Assembly (NCBI GenBank): GCA_015654715.1
Contig: JAATGK010000478.1
Span: forward strand, 1 to 7,104
DNA from: Alphaproteobacteria bacterium
GTDB lineage: Bacteria > Pseudomonadota > Alphaproteobacteria > Micropepsales > Micropepsaceae
DNA: 7,104 nucleotides
Direction of reading: 5' to 3'
This document shows, piece after piece, positions 1-6,700 of the stretch. Made by a program: the position numbers and the translations under genes. The number at the start of each line of letters is the position of its first letter. The first letter of the stretch is position 1. Below the pieces are notes generated by a model. That model was not told the origin of the DNA. It saw only the letters and a list, made by a program, of their open reading frames with translations, and did not search any database.

Positions 1-1086
1 GAGCTCGACGTGCGAAAGCCCGGCCGGTTGGATGTACTCGACAAACCAATTGAAGATGTCGCCGACCGCCGATTGGCCAGCTTCGAGCCCGAAATAGCCC
101 GGCAACACGCTGCCGTCGACAATGCCGCAAAGGCCAGGAACATCGGCGAGCTTAATGGTATTGGGCTGCACTGAGATATCGCAGGTCGAGGTGCCCAGCA
201 CCTTGACCAGCACGCCCGGCTTCACCCCAGCGCCGATGGCACCGAGATGGCAATCGAACGCGCCCACGGCGATCGGGATTCCCGCCGGCAGACCGGTCTT
301 CGCTGCCCATTCGGCCGAAAGACCGCCGACGGCGGAACTGACGTCCTTGACGCGCGGTGTCAGGTGATCGCGCAAGCCAGCAAGCTTGGGATCGAGTTTC
401 ACCAGAAATTCCTTGTCCGGGTAGCCGCCCCAAGCGAGGTTGTACATCGCTTTATGACCGGCGGCGCAGATGCCGGCGACGAACTTGTCCGGCGCCAGCG
501 TGCCCGAGAGCGCGGCGGGGACGAAATCGGCCAGTTCGATCCAGCTATAGGCGGCGTCGAACACGTCCGGCGCGGTGCGAAGGCAGTGTAGGATCTTCGA
601 ATAGAACCATTCGCTGGAATAGACCCCGCCGATCTTGGCGAGATATTGCGGACGGATTTCCGCCCCGAGTTTGGTGATCTCGGCGGCTTCGGCCCAACCG
701 GTGTGGTCCTTCCACAGCCAGGCGAGCGCGTTGGGATTCTCGCTCCACTTCGGATCGAGCGCCAGCGGAACGCCGGCGGCATCGACCGGCAGCGGCGTCG
801 AACCGGTGGTGTCGACACCAATCCCAACCACGGCTTCGGATTTGAATCCGGGTACCGTCCGGGCTGCGATGGCCAGCGCTTCGAGGATGGTGACCTCGGC
901 GCCTTTCAGGTAATCGGCCGGATGCTGACGGGCGAGATTGGGGTCTTTGCCCAAGACGACGCCCTGATGACCGTGGGCATACGTCCAAATCGCGGCAGCG
1001 ATTTCGCGGCCATCCGCCACGTCGACGACCAGCGCGCGGACGGAATTGGTCCCGTAATCGAGACCGATCGCATAACGACTGCCCAT
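1..1086 (-). CDS. araB: Ribulokinase AraB (partial, C-terminus beyond window)
   Basis: Cytoplasmic sugar kinase of the FGGY family that phosphorylates L-ribulose with ATP to L-ribulose 5-phosphate, step two of the isomerase route of L-arabinose catabolism. The frame is open from the ATG at 1086 to the window edge, giving 362 residues of a protein usually about 540-570 long, so the C-terminal ATPase half is missing. Visible landmarks are the N-terminal nucleotide-fold motif GLDYGTNSVRALVVD (about residues 8-22), the GVDTTGSTPLPVD loop (90-102), and GAFDCHLGAIGAG (275-287), whose Asp278 matches the catalytic base of FGGY kinases. The motif LGTSTCDI follows at 297-304. The start is supported by AAGGGAAG about 8 nt upstream. 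It lies 33 bp after araA in the same direction, so the two are very probably cotranscribed. The identity rests on motif recognition and the araA neighbour; another FGGY pentulokinase is much less likely. Confidence 0.95.
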   Translation of the reverse strand, partial: MGSRYAIGLDYGTNSVRALVVDVADGREIAAAIWTYAHGHQGVVLGKDPNLARQHPADYLKGAEVTILEALAIAARTVPGFKSEAVVGIGVDTTGSTPLPVDAAGVPLALDPKWSENPNALAWLWKDHTGWAEAAEITKLGAEIRPQYLAKIGGVYSSEWFYSKILHCLRTAPDVFDAAYSWIELADFVPAALSGTLAPDKFVAGICAAGHKAMYNLAWGGYPDKEFLVKLDPKLAGLRDHLTPRVKDVSSAVGGLSAEWAAKTGLPAGIPIAVGAFDCHLGAIGAGVKPGVLVKVLGTSTCDISVQPNTIKLADVPGLCGIVDGSVLPGYFGLEAGQSAVGDIFNWFVEYIQPAGLSHVEL

Positions 1087-1119
1087 AGTTCTTCCCTTAA
1101 CGTCCTAGCGCTCTCGTTA

Positions 1120-2631
1120 TCAGATCGCCCAACCCTGGTTGAGGGCGTAGTAGACTTCGTTGGTGCGCAGCGTCTGCTTGAAGTCGCGAATTTTGGTGTC
1201 GGCGTCGATGATCAGGAATTCGATGCCGGCGATGGTGGCGAAGTCTTCCAGCATTTCGGTGGTCGCCGCCAAGCTGAACGCCGAATGATGGGCGCCGCCG
1301 GCCAGAATCCATGCCATCGCGGCGGTTTCGAAATTGGGCCTCGCCTTCCACACCGCGCGCGCCACCGGCAATTTCGGCATCGGGTGCGGCGGCTTGATCA
1401 CGTCCACTTCGTCGACGATCAGCCGGAAGCGGTTGCCCATGTCGATCAGCGAGGTCGCGGTCGCCGGACCGGCCGCCGCATCGAACACCAGCCGCGCCGG
1501 GTCTTCCTTGCCGCCGATGCCGAGCGGATGCACTTCCAGCTTCGCCTTGCCGTCGGCGATCGAGGGGCAGACCTCGAGCATATGAGCGGCGAGATTGAGG
1601 GTGTTCGCCGGGTCGAGATTGTAGGTGTAGTCCTCCATGAACGAAGTCCCACCCTTAAGGCCCGTGGTCATCGTTTTCACGGCGCGCACCAAGGCGGCGG
1701 TCTTCCAGTCGCCTTCGGCACCGAAGCCGTAGCCTTCGGCCATCAGCCGCTGCGAACCGATGCCGGGCAGTTGCTTCATGCCGTAGAGGTCTTCGAACGT
1801 GTTGGTATAGCCTTTGGCCCCGACTTCTTTCAGGAAAGTGCGCAAACCCGCTTCAATCTTCGCCGCATCGCGCACCGAAGCGTAATGGGCCCCGCCTTTG
1901 CGCACGTCCGCCGTGGTGACGTAAGCAGCATCGTATTCCTCGACCAGGGCGTCGATCTCTTTTTCGCTCACCGCATCGATGCGCTTCACCAGATCGCCGA
2001 CCGCGTAATAGTTGACCGAGAAGCCGAATTTGAATTGGGCGGAGACTTTGTCGCCGTCGGTCACCGCCACTTCGCGCATGTTGTCGCCGAAACGGACGAA
2101 TTTGGCGCCTTGCCAATCGGCCCAGGCCAGCGCGGCCCGCGCGAAAGCGCCGATCTTGTCCTGGACCTTGGCTTCCTTCCAATGGCCGACGACGACCTTG
2201 CGGTCCTTGCGCAGACGCGTCCAGATGAACCCGTGCTCGCGGTCGCCGTGGGCGGCCTGGTTCAGGTTCATGAAGTCCATGTCGATCGACGCCCACGGAA
2301 TGTCGCGGTTGAACTGGGTATGCAGATGGACCACAGGCTTCTGCAGAATCTTGAGGCCGTTGATCCACATCTTCGACGGCGAGAAGGTGTGGCACCAGGT
2401 GATGAGGCAGATACACGCCGGCGTGTTGTTCGCCGCCGCCATCAGTTCGCTCACCGAATCCGGCGACACCAGAACAGGCTTGAACACGACCTTGACCGGG
2501 ATCGCAGGCGACGCGTCGAGCGCGTGCGCGATTTCGGTCGAGTCGGCCGCGACCTGTTTCAGAGTCTCGGGTCCGTAGAGATGCTGGCTGCCGGTAACGA
2601 ACCAAATCTCATAATTTGCGATCTTGGGCAT
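1120..2631 (-). CDS. araA: L-arabinose isomerase AraA
   Basis: Cytoplasmic, Mn2+-dependent isomerase converting L-arabinose to L-ribulose, the entry step of the phosphorylative arabinose pathway. The protein is 503 residues, close to the usual ~500. It starts [20 protein letters not shown], the characteristic AraA N-terminus. The metal and catalytic set is present: Glu306 in GFGAEGDWK, Glu333 in FMEDYTYNL, His350 in [10 protein letters not shown], and the His448-His449 pair in GGAHHSAFS. The frame is open back to an ATG at 2718, but those 29 extra residues have no family counterpart and run through an intergenic palindrome, so I take the ATG at 2631. The ribosome-binding site there is weak (AAAGAGTGG, about 6-14 nt upstream). 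The gene ends with tandem stops TGA-TAA, and araB follows after 33 bp. A 113-bp leader region separates it from gntR and contains a TTGTCTGA motif and an 8-bp inverted repeat, suggesting its own control. Confidence 0.98.
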   Translation of the reverse strand: MPKIANYEIWFVTGSQHLYGPETLKQVAADSTEIAHALDASPAIPVKVVFKPVLVSPDSVSELMAAANNTPACICLITWCHTFSPSKMWINGLKILQKPVVHLHTQFNRDIPWASIDMDFMNLNQAAHGDREHGFIWTRLRKDRKVVVGHWKEAKVQDKIGAFARAALAWADWQGAKFVRFGDNMREVAVTDGDKVSAQFKFGFSVNYYAVGDLVKRIDAVSEKEIDALVEEYDAAYVTTADVRKGGAHYASVRDAAKIEAGLRTFLKEVGAKGYTNTFEDLYGMKQLPGIGSQRLMAEGYGFGAEGDWKTAALVRAVKTMTTGLKGGTSFMEDYTYNLDPANTLNLAAHMLEVCPSIADGKAKLEVHPLGIGGKEDPARLVFDAAAGPATATSLIDMGNRFRLIVDEVDVIKPPHPMPKLPVARAVWKARPNFETAAMAWILAGGAHHSAFSLAATTEMLEDFATIAGIEFLIIDADTKIRDFKQTLRTNEVYYALNQGWAI

Positions 2632-2653
2632 GGACCACTCTTTGAGCTGAAGC

Positions 2654-2678
2654 TGCCCTGTTGAAATATCACAGGGCA
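2654..2678 (-). promoter_or_regulatory. Perfect interrupted palindrome in the araA leader
   Basis: TGCCCTGT and ACAGGGCA form an exact 8-bp inverted repeat around a 9-nt AT-rich spacer. It ends 22 bp before the araA ATG. No T-run follows on the minus strand, so it is not a standard intrinsic terminator. It could be a two-fold operator (arm centres 17 bp apart, roughly 1.5 helical turns) or an mRNA hairpin upstream of the ribosome-binding site. The structure is seen directly; the role is inferred. Confidence 0.55.
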
Positions 2679-2699
2679 ACCCGGCTGGCACGGAAAAAA

Positions 2700-2707
2700 T
2701 CAGACAA
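2700..2707 (-). promoter_or_regulatory. Candidate operator TTGTCTGA upstream of araA
   Basis: The plus strand reads AAAAAATCAGACAATTG here; on the minus strand this is TTGTCTGA followed by a T-tract. The same 8-mer occurs upstream of galM (4808-4815) and of the GH127-like gene (6701-6708). It sits 68 bp before the araA start, in the gap after gntR. Only one half matches the palindrome seen at galM. FadR-type GntR proteins commonly recognise TNGTNNNACNA-like sites, so the neighbouring regulator is the candidate ligand by inference. Confidence 0.5.
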
Positions 2708-2744
2708 TTGAGCCGCACCCCTGAAGGGTAGCTTCGGTGTCAGG

Positions 2745-3509
2745 CTAGACGGGCCGGATGCGGGTGCGACGATCCTTCGACCGTGGGGGAACCGGCGTGT
2801 CCTGGCGGGCCAAATGCACCAATGTGCTCATTTCCTGCTGCGCCCGGACCGCATCGCGGTCGGCCACCGCCTGGAACACCCGCAAATGGTCCGGCACCGG
2901 ATCGCGCGGCAGCGGCCGTTCGCGCTGCTTAAACACGGTGGTGGTGTTGACAGCGGCATTCACGCCGGTGGTGAGCGAAACGATGTAGGGATTGCCGGTC
3001 GCGGCCAGCAGCGCGGCATGGAAGTCCTGGTCGGCCTGCCGCCCCTCGGGCGTGGCCAAGGTATGGTGCGCCATACGCTCGATAGCATCGCGCATCGCGT
3101 CGAGCTGCTCGGTGGTACGGCGGGTGGCGGCGAGCGCGGCCGCCGCCGATTCCACGATGTCGCGCAATTCGAACAGGCTTTCCAGAAGTTCGAGATCCGG
3201 ATCGCTCTCGAACGCCCAGGCCAGCACATCGGGGTCGAGCAGATGCCAGCGGTCGCGCGAGGTGACCTTGGTGCCGACTTTGGGCTTGGATTCGACCAGT
3301 CCCTTGGCCGCAAGGATGCGCACGGCTTCGCGATAGGCCGTCCGCGACACCGCAAGCTCTTCGCTGGAAGCGATTTCGCCGGTCAGAAGATCGCCGGGCT
3401 GATATTCCCCGGCGGTGATGGCAACGCCTAGATCGCGCGCAATAGTGCCGTGCAACCTGAGCGCCTTGCTGACCGTGCGGGTCCGTCCGAACGGAACGAG
3501 TTTTTTCAT
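2745..3509 (-). CDS. GntR-family transcriptional regulator, FadR/FCD subfamily
   Basis: Predicted cytoplasmic DNA-binding regulator, likely a ligand-released repressor of the surrounding arabinoside genes. The 254-residue product has an N-terminal winged helix-turn-helix (about 15-85): IARDLGVAITAGEYQPGDLL, then EELAVSRTAYREAVRILAAKGLV with the recognition helix near 54-64, then the wing KPKVGTKV. The C-terminal FCD domain (about 105-235) shows ELRDIVE with Arg116, Asp160 and His164 in ADQDFHAALLAATGNPY, His208 in PDHLRVF, and His232 near the end, matching the metal-binding Asp/His set of FCD domains. The frame extends to an ATG at 3584, but 3509 is preferred: AAGGGGA lies about 7 nt upstream, and a TATAAT box at 3528-3533 lies inside the longer version. 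FCD ligands are often carboxylates or sugar acids, so the effector here is unknown. The HTH and the LLDPDVLAWAF segment resemble DgoR-like sugar-acid regulators. It is neither AraC nor the GntR-LacI chimera AraR. Confidence 0.9.
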   Translation of the reverse strand: MKKLVPFGRTRTVSKALRLHGTIARDLGVAITAGEYQPGDLLTGEIASSEELAVSRTAYREAVRILAAKGLVESKPKVGTKVTSRDRWHLLDPDVLAWAFESDPDLELLESLFELRDIVESAAAALAATRRTTEQLDAMRDAIERMAHHTLATPEGRQADQDFHAALLAATGNPYIVSLTTGVNAAVNTTTVFKQRERPLPRDPVPDHLRVFQAVADRDAVRAQQEMSTLVHLARQDTPVPPRSKDRRTRIRPV

Positions 3510-3527
3510 GCCTGTCCCCTTGGGCGC

Positions 3528-3555
3528 ATTATAGACCAGCGCACGCGACTTCCAA
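3528..3555 (-). promoter_or_regulatory. Probable sigma70-type promoter of gntR
   Basis: On the minus strand TTGGAA (3550-3555, 4 of 6 to TTGACA) is followed after 16 bp by a perfect TATAAT (3528-3533). Transcription would start near 3521, giving a leader of about 12 nt that holds the AAGGGGA ribosome-binding site before the ATG at 3509. This supports the shorter gntR start and suggests gntR can be expressed independently of galM. No TCAGACAA motif was found here, so autoregulation through that motif is not supported. Confidence 0.6.
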
Positions 3556-3580
3556 CCCGCGGCCGTACGTATCAGCATAA

Positions 3581-3636
3581 GCACCGCCGCTGCGCCGGGG
3601 CACGCGGCGATGAGAGGATCTCGGCACCGCCGCTGC
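3581..3636. repeat. 13-bp direct repeat in the galM-gntR gap
   Basis: GCACCGCCGCTGC occurs exactly at 3581-3593 and again at 3624-3636, 43 bp apart, between the galM stop and the gntR promoter. The unit is GC-rich and low in complexity, so chance or slippage is quite possible. The copy at 3624 also forms most of a small hairpin just after galM. Confidence 0.35.
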
Positions 3637-3638
3637 CG
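3622..3638 (-). terminator. Small GC hairpin immediately after the galM stop codon
   Basis: CGGCA and TGCCG pair around a 7-nt loop directly downstream of the galM TAA. The stem is only 5 bp and no U-tract follows, so it is at best a weak or 3'-protective structure rather than a clear intrinsic terminator. Confidence 0.25.
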
Positions 3639-4754
3639 TTATTTCGCCGTGCGGAACGCCAGCACGGTCTCGCTGTGATAGGTCTGGCCCGGGCGGAGCA
3701 CCGTCGAAGGGAACTTCGGCTTGTTCGGCGAATCCGGGAAATGCTGGGTTTCCAGGCACAAACCGGTGCGGTGCTGATACACCGTGCCCGCGCCTGCCGG
3801 TTTGCCGTCCATGAAGTTGCCCGAATAGAATTGGATGCCGGGCTCGCTGGTTTTGACCTCCAGCACACGGCCGCTGGCGGGCTCTTCGACGATCGCCGCG
3901 GTGGCGAGCTTGCCGGACGAATTCAGCACCCAATTGTGGTCGTAGCCTTTGCCGAACTTGAGCTGTTCGTCATTGGCCTCGATGCGGGCGCCGATCACAG
4001 TAGCCTTGGTGAAATCGAACGGCGTGCCTTTGACCGGGCGAAGCTCGCCGGTCGGGATCAAGGTCTTGTCGATCGGCGTGAAGCGGTCGGCCAGGATCGT
4101 CAAGCGATGGTTCAGGATCGTCGTGTTCGGCGTGCCGCTCAGGTTGAAATAGGTGTGGTTGGTGAGATTGACCACGGTCGGCTTGGTGGTGGTCGCCTCG
4201 TAAGCGATCGACAACGAATTGTCGGTGCGCAGCGTGTAGGTGACGTGCACCGTGAGTTGACCGGGATAACCCTCTTCGCCGTCGGCGCTGACATAGGTCA
4301 GCTTGAGCGCCTGGCCGTCCTTGCTCTCGACCGGCTCCGCCGTCCACAGACGCTTGTCGAAGCCCTGGGTGCCGCCGTGCAGGCTGTTGGGGCCATCATT
4401 GGTCGGCAGCTGATACGCCTTGCCGTCCAGCGTGAACTTGCCGAGCGCGATGCGGTTGCCATAACGCCCGATCGTGGCGCCGTAGAACGGCACGCCCTTC
4501 ACGTAGTTCTCCGCCGAAGCAAAGCCGAGAACGACATTGCCGTATGTGCCGGTCTTGTCGGGTACCTTGAGCGACACCAAGGTCGCCCCCAAGGTCGAGA
4601 TCTTCGCCTCGAACCCGCTCTTGCCCTTCAGCGTGTAGAGATCGACCGCCTTGCCGTCCGCCGTCTTGCCGAATGGTGCTTTGCTGACCGCTGCACTGGC
4701 GCCGGCCGCCACCATCATCATCGCAACACAACAAGTTACCATGAGTTTTAACAT
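3639..4754 (-). CDS. galM: Aldose 1-epimerase (GalM family) with Sec signal peptide
   Basis: Mutarotase that interconverts alpha and beta anomers of aldoses. It is predicted to be periplasmic, because the 371-residue protein begins with a hydrophobic Sec-type signal (residues about 1-21, likely cut after Ala19-Ser-Ala21), unlike the cytoplasmic enzyme of E. coli. Catalytic residues are in place: His126 in NSLHGGTQGFDKRLW, His200 in NLTNHTYFNLSG, and Glu335 in HRTGLCLETQHFPDSP near the C-terminus. Conserved YGATIGRYGNRI (about 91-102) and YDHNWVLN (271-278) are also present. The ATG at 4754 is preceded by AGAGGAAAG at good spacing; a second ATG at 4742 would shorten the signal's n-region. In this locus it probably equilibrates arabinose or galactose anomers released by the upstream glycosidases. 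Sugar specificity cannot be read from the sequence. The early cysteines (8-9) are too close to the N-terminus and lack a lipobox. Confidence 0.93.
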   Translation of the reverse strand: MLKLMVTCCVAMMMVAAGASAAVSKAPFGKTADGKAVDLYTLKGKSGFEAKISTLGATLVSLKVPDKTGTYGNVVLGFASAENYVKGVPFYGATIGRYGNRIALGKFTLDGKAYQLPTNDGPNSLHGGTQGFDKRLWTAEPVESKDGQALKLTYVSADGEEGYPGQLTVHVTYTLRTDNSLSIAYEATTTKPTVVNLTNHTYFNLSGTPNTTILNHRLTILADRFTPIDKTLIPTGELRPVKGTPFDFTKATVIGARIEANDEQLKFGKGYDHNWVLNSSGKLATAAIVEEPASGRVLEVKTSEPGIQFYSGNFMDGKPAGAGTVYQHRTGLCLETQHFPDSPNKPKFPSTVLRPGQTYHSETVLAFRTAK

Positions 4755-4769
4755 CCGAGCTTTCCTCTT

Positions 4770-4782
4770 GCCCCCAAGGGGC
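4770..4782 (-). other. GC hairpin in the galM leader
   Basis: GCCCC-TTG-GGGGC on the minus strand gives a 5-bp, 3-nt-loop stem just upstream of the AGAGGA ribosome-binding site and close to the predicted transcription start. It may shape mRNA stability or translation. It is short and could be fortuitous. Confidence 0.3.
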
Positions 4783-4785
4783 TGT

Positions 4786-4815
4786 CTTATAGCCGTCCGG
4801 TATTATGTCAGACAA
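4786..4815 (-). promoter_or_regulatory. Probable galM promoter
   Basis: On the minus strand TTGTCT (4810-4815, 4 of 6 to TTGACA) and TATAAG (4786-4791, 5 of 6 to TATAAT) are separated by 18 bp. The predicted start lies about 25 nt before the galM ATG. The -35 box lies inside the TTGTCTGA motif, so a protein bound there would compete with RNA polymerase, the geometry of a repressor site. Confidence 0.5.
4806..4815 (-). promoter_or_regulatory. Candidate operator TTGTCTGACA upstream of galM
   Basis: This is the most complete copy of the motif shared by three intergenic regions. TGTCAGACA (4806-4814) is a perfect 9-bp palindrome centred on 4810, inside an AT-rich frame reading ATTATGTCAGACAATAAT on the plus strand. 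TTGTCTGACAT fits the TNGTNNNACNA pattern of FadR-type GntR operators at all but the last position. It overlaps the predicted -35 box. Binding by the adjacent FCD-type regulator is inferred. Confidence 0.55.
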
Positions 4816-4841
4816 TAATCCGGCTCACTAGGTGTTTCGCC

Positions 4842-4868
4842 CCCGTCCCGTGGTCACACCGGAACGGG
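4842..4868 (-). terminator. Stable hairpin overlapping the stop codon of the GH127-like gene
   Basis: On the minus strand CCCGTTCC pairs with GGGACGGG (8 bp including one G-U), with the TGA stop in the loop and a possible inner GGT/ACC pairing. No U-run follows, so it is not a textbook intrinsic terminator. It may protect the 3' end, slow transcription, or limit read-through into the galM leader. Confidence 0.35.
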
Positions 4869-6680
4869 CTGATAGAGACGCGTGGCTTCTTGCCCGACCG
4901 CGAAGTAGGGCTTGAACACCTGCACGCCGTCGCTGCTCGTCATGCGCCATTCTGTAGCGCCGGGGCCGACTTGGCGAATTTTGAGCAGGTCCTCGCGGCG
5001 CAGAGGCAGAAAGCGGTCGCCGGTCGCAAATAGGGCAACGGGCCCCTGCAAAACCGCAAGCAATTTGGAATGCTTTTCATCGACAGCCTTAAGGCGCAGC
5101 GGCATGTCGAACGACAGCGCCAAACGGTCGCCATTGCTCCAAGTCCGACGCACTTCGAAGAAATGACCGGGCGGCACCGATGAGGCGAAGGTCTTTCCGT
5201 TGACGCTGACGCTTGTCCCCTGGCCCGCCCAGGCGGGGATGCGCAAGAAGATCGCAAAGCTCTCCGCGACCGGAGTCTGAACCTCGATCTCGACGTCCGG
5301 CGCCAATGGATAGCGGGTTGTCTGGCGCAAGGTCACGATGCGCCCGGCCCGCTTCCAGCGGAACTGGGACGGCACATAGAGATTCACGGCGACTGCATTT
5401 GCGGCCGTGAAATAGCTGCTGATACCGTAGTCCGCCACGATCTGACCCAGCGTGCCCGAGCAACAGGTGCAGTTGTAGTCGTGATAGTATTTCGTCCCCC
5501 TGGAATTGTAATCGGCATAATAGAATGCCGTGCCATCCGGCTTCATGGGCAAGGCGCCGAGAACGGTGTTGTAGAGGACCCGCTCCATGCTGTCCCCATA
5601 GCGACTGTCGCCGGTCACGGAGATGAGATAACGGCCCGCCTTGAAATGGCCATAGCTACCGCACGGCGTCTCGAAGCTGGCATGGGAGGTTTCGAGGCTG
5701 TCGCCCAAGGTGCCCGAACCCGGCACGATGAAGCCCTCGTTGGGACCCCAGCCGCCGGTGGCAAAGCTCTGCGCGACGATGAATTCGAAGCCATTCTTCG
5801 CTGCCAGAAGATGTTTTGCACTGCCATCAGTCAGATAGGCCTGCATCGCCGAACTGAGCGCGTTCATGTGGCTGTAGGCATGTTTGCCCGGCAGGACATT
5901 CTCGCCGGCGGCCAGCGGATCGAAATACGCCTTGTCGAGCAGATAACGCCCCGCGAGCGTTCGGAAGCGAGCCCCGGCACCGCGCTTATAGGCAAGGTAA
6001 AGGTTCTCCGGCAGGGTATAGGGCTCGTCCCAGGTGTAGGCCACGGATTTATGCGGTCGCGCTTCCATTTCCGGGCGCGTCAGGGCCTTCTCGGGCAAAT
6101 GGGGTAAGGCGGCATCCAAGGCGCGGCCCAGAACGCGCAAGGCATCGGATTTTCCCGCAAAGCTGTAGGCATCCAGCAGACCAATGCTGATCTTGTCGTA
6201 GGTGTAGGCCGGCAACCGGTAATCGTTGTAAAAACGCGCCGAGATCGTCGGGGCAAAACCGTCGACAAGACGGTGGACTTTGTCGCGCGTGGCGCGATCG
6301 CCGGTGATCGCATAAGCGCGTGCCATTCCGGAAACGTATTGGCCGAAGCTATGACCCGGGATAAAGCCATGAAAATCGGCAGGCGGTTCGACGCCGGTGA
6401 CGGCATTGTACCAGCCGCCCAGGTCAGGGCCCGGCGCCGTCATCCCCGCGGCAGCCCGAAAAGGCTTGAGCAGCGCATCATCGTCCATCGCCAGCAGCGT
6501 CGTGTGATGACGCCGAAACTGCTCCAGTAATGGCCCCTCAAGCAATTCGACATCGCCATACCCGGCAGGCAGCCAGAGCGTGCGCCCGGCCGGCCCTGCG
6601 ACCGCCCGACCGCCAACGCCAGCCGCTAATGCCGCCGTAGCGCCGGCCTGCAGCAATCCACGCCGCGAAAATCCCTCCAT
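4854..6680 (-). CDS. Tat-exported DUF1680/GH127-type beta-L-arabinofuranosidase-like glycosidase
   Basis: Predicted exported glycoside hydrolase of the DUF1680 superfamily, whose characterised member HypBA1 (GH127) removes beta-L-arabinofuranosyl units using a zinc-bound cysteine nucleophile. The 608-residue protein begins MEGFSRRGLLQAG, a twin-arginine (Tat) motif, followed by an Ala-rich segment with likely cleavage after RAVA (about residue 28). An (alpha/alpha)-barrel-like region spans about 40-420. It includes TGGWGPNEGF (Glu315, possible acid/base), SFETPCGSYGHFK (Glu337, Cys340), TGDSRYGDSMERVLYN (356-371) and CTCCSGTLGQIVADY (Cys404, Cys406-Cys407). Beta-sandwich sequence follows (about 430-608). 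The HypBA1 zinc set Glu-Thr-Cys plus Cys-Cys is recognisable, but here it reads Glu-Thr-Pro-Cys, one residue longer. The ATG is supported by AGGA about 9-12 nt upstream. The araAB context favours an arabinosidase, but substrates vary within DUF1680 and the exact activity is not proven. Confidence 0.85.
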   Translation of the reverse strand: MEGFSRRGLLQAGATAALAAGVGGRAVAGPAGRTLWLPAGYGDVELLEGPLLEQFRRHHTTLLAMDDDALLKPFRAAAGMTAPGPDLGGWYNAVTGVEPPADFHGFIPGHSFGQYVSGMARAYAITGDRATRDKVHRLVDGFAPTISARFYNDYRLPAYTYDKISIGLLDAYSFAGKSDALRVLGRALDAALPHLPEKALTRPEMEARPHKSVAYTWDEPYTLPENLYLAYKRGAGARFRTLAGRYLLDKAYFDPLAAGENVLPGKHAYSHMNALSSAMQAYLTDGSAKHLLAAKNGFEFIVAQSFATGGWGPNEGFIVPGSGTLGDSLETSHASFETPCGSYGHFKAGRYLISVTGDSRYGDSMERVLYNTVLGALPMKPDGTAFYYADYNSRGTKYYHDYNCTCCSGTLGQIVADYGISSYFTAANAVAVNLYVPSQFRWKRAGRIVTLRQTTRYPLAPDVEIEVQTPVAESFAIFLRIPAWAGQGTSVSVNGKTFASSVPPGHFFEVRRTWSNGDRLALSFDMPLRLKAVDEKHSKLLAVLQGPVALFATGDRFLPLRREDLLKIRQVGPGATEWRMTSSDGVQVFKPYFAVGQEATRLYQPVPV

Positions 6681-6700
6681 CGGCTCATCCTACCCTTATT

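Noticed and set aside
1098..1119. TAACG/CGTTA inverted repeat in the araA-araB gap
   Set aside because: The arms are only 5 bp with a 12-nt spacer, in a 33-bp spacer dominated by the tandem stop and the araB ribosome-binding site; probably chance.
646..2664. A 672-codon open frame on the plus strand across araA and araB
   Set aside because: It is exactly codon-aligned with the real genes on the other strand. Stops there need TTA, CTA or TCA codons in araA/araB, which are rare in GC-rich genes, so it stays open passively. The Arg/His/Asp/Gly-rich product has no recognisable family.
2632..2718. 29-residue N-terminal extension of AraA from the upstream ATG
   Set aside because: The known family N-terminus begins at the 2631 ATG ([20 protein letters not shown]), and the extension runs through an intergenic palindrome.
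2715..2744. Possible terminator after gntR (CACC-GAAG...CTTC...GGTG pairings)
   Set aside because: Pairing needs a bulge, alternative folds compete, and no U-tract follows directly.
3510..3584. 25-residue N-terminal extension of the GntR regulator
   Set aside because: The region contains a TATAAT box and a strong ribosome-binding site for the ATG at 3509, and the extension resembles no GntR N-terminus.
3450..4751. A 433-codon open frame on the plus strand opposite galM and gntR
   Set aside because: Same codon-aligned antisense shadow. It crosses two unrelated genes and their gap, and its composition is not protein-like.
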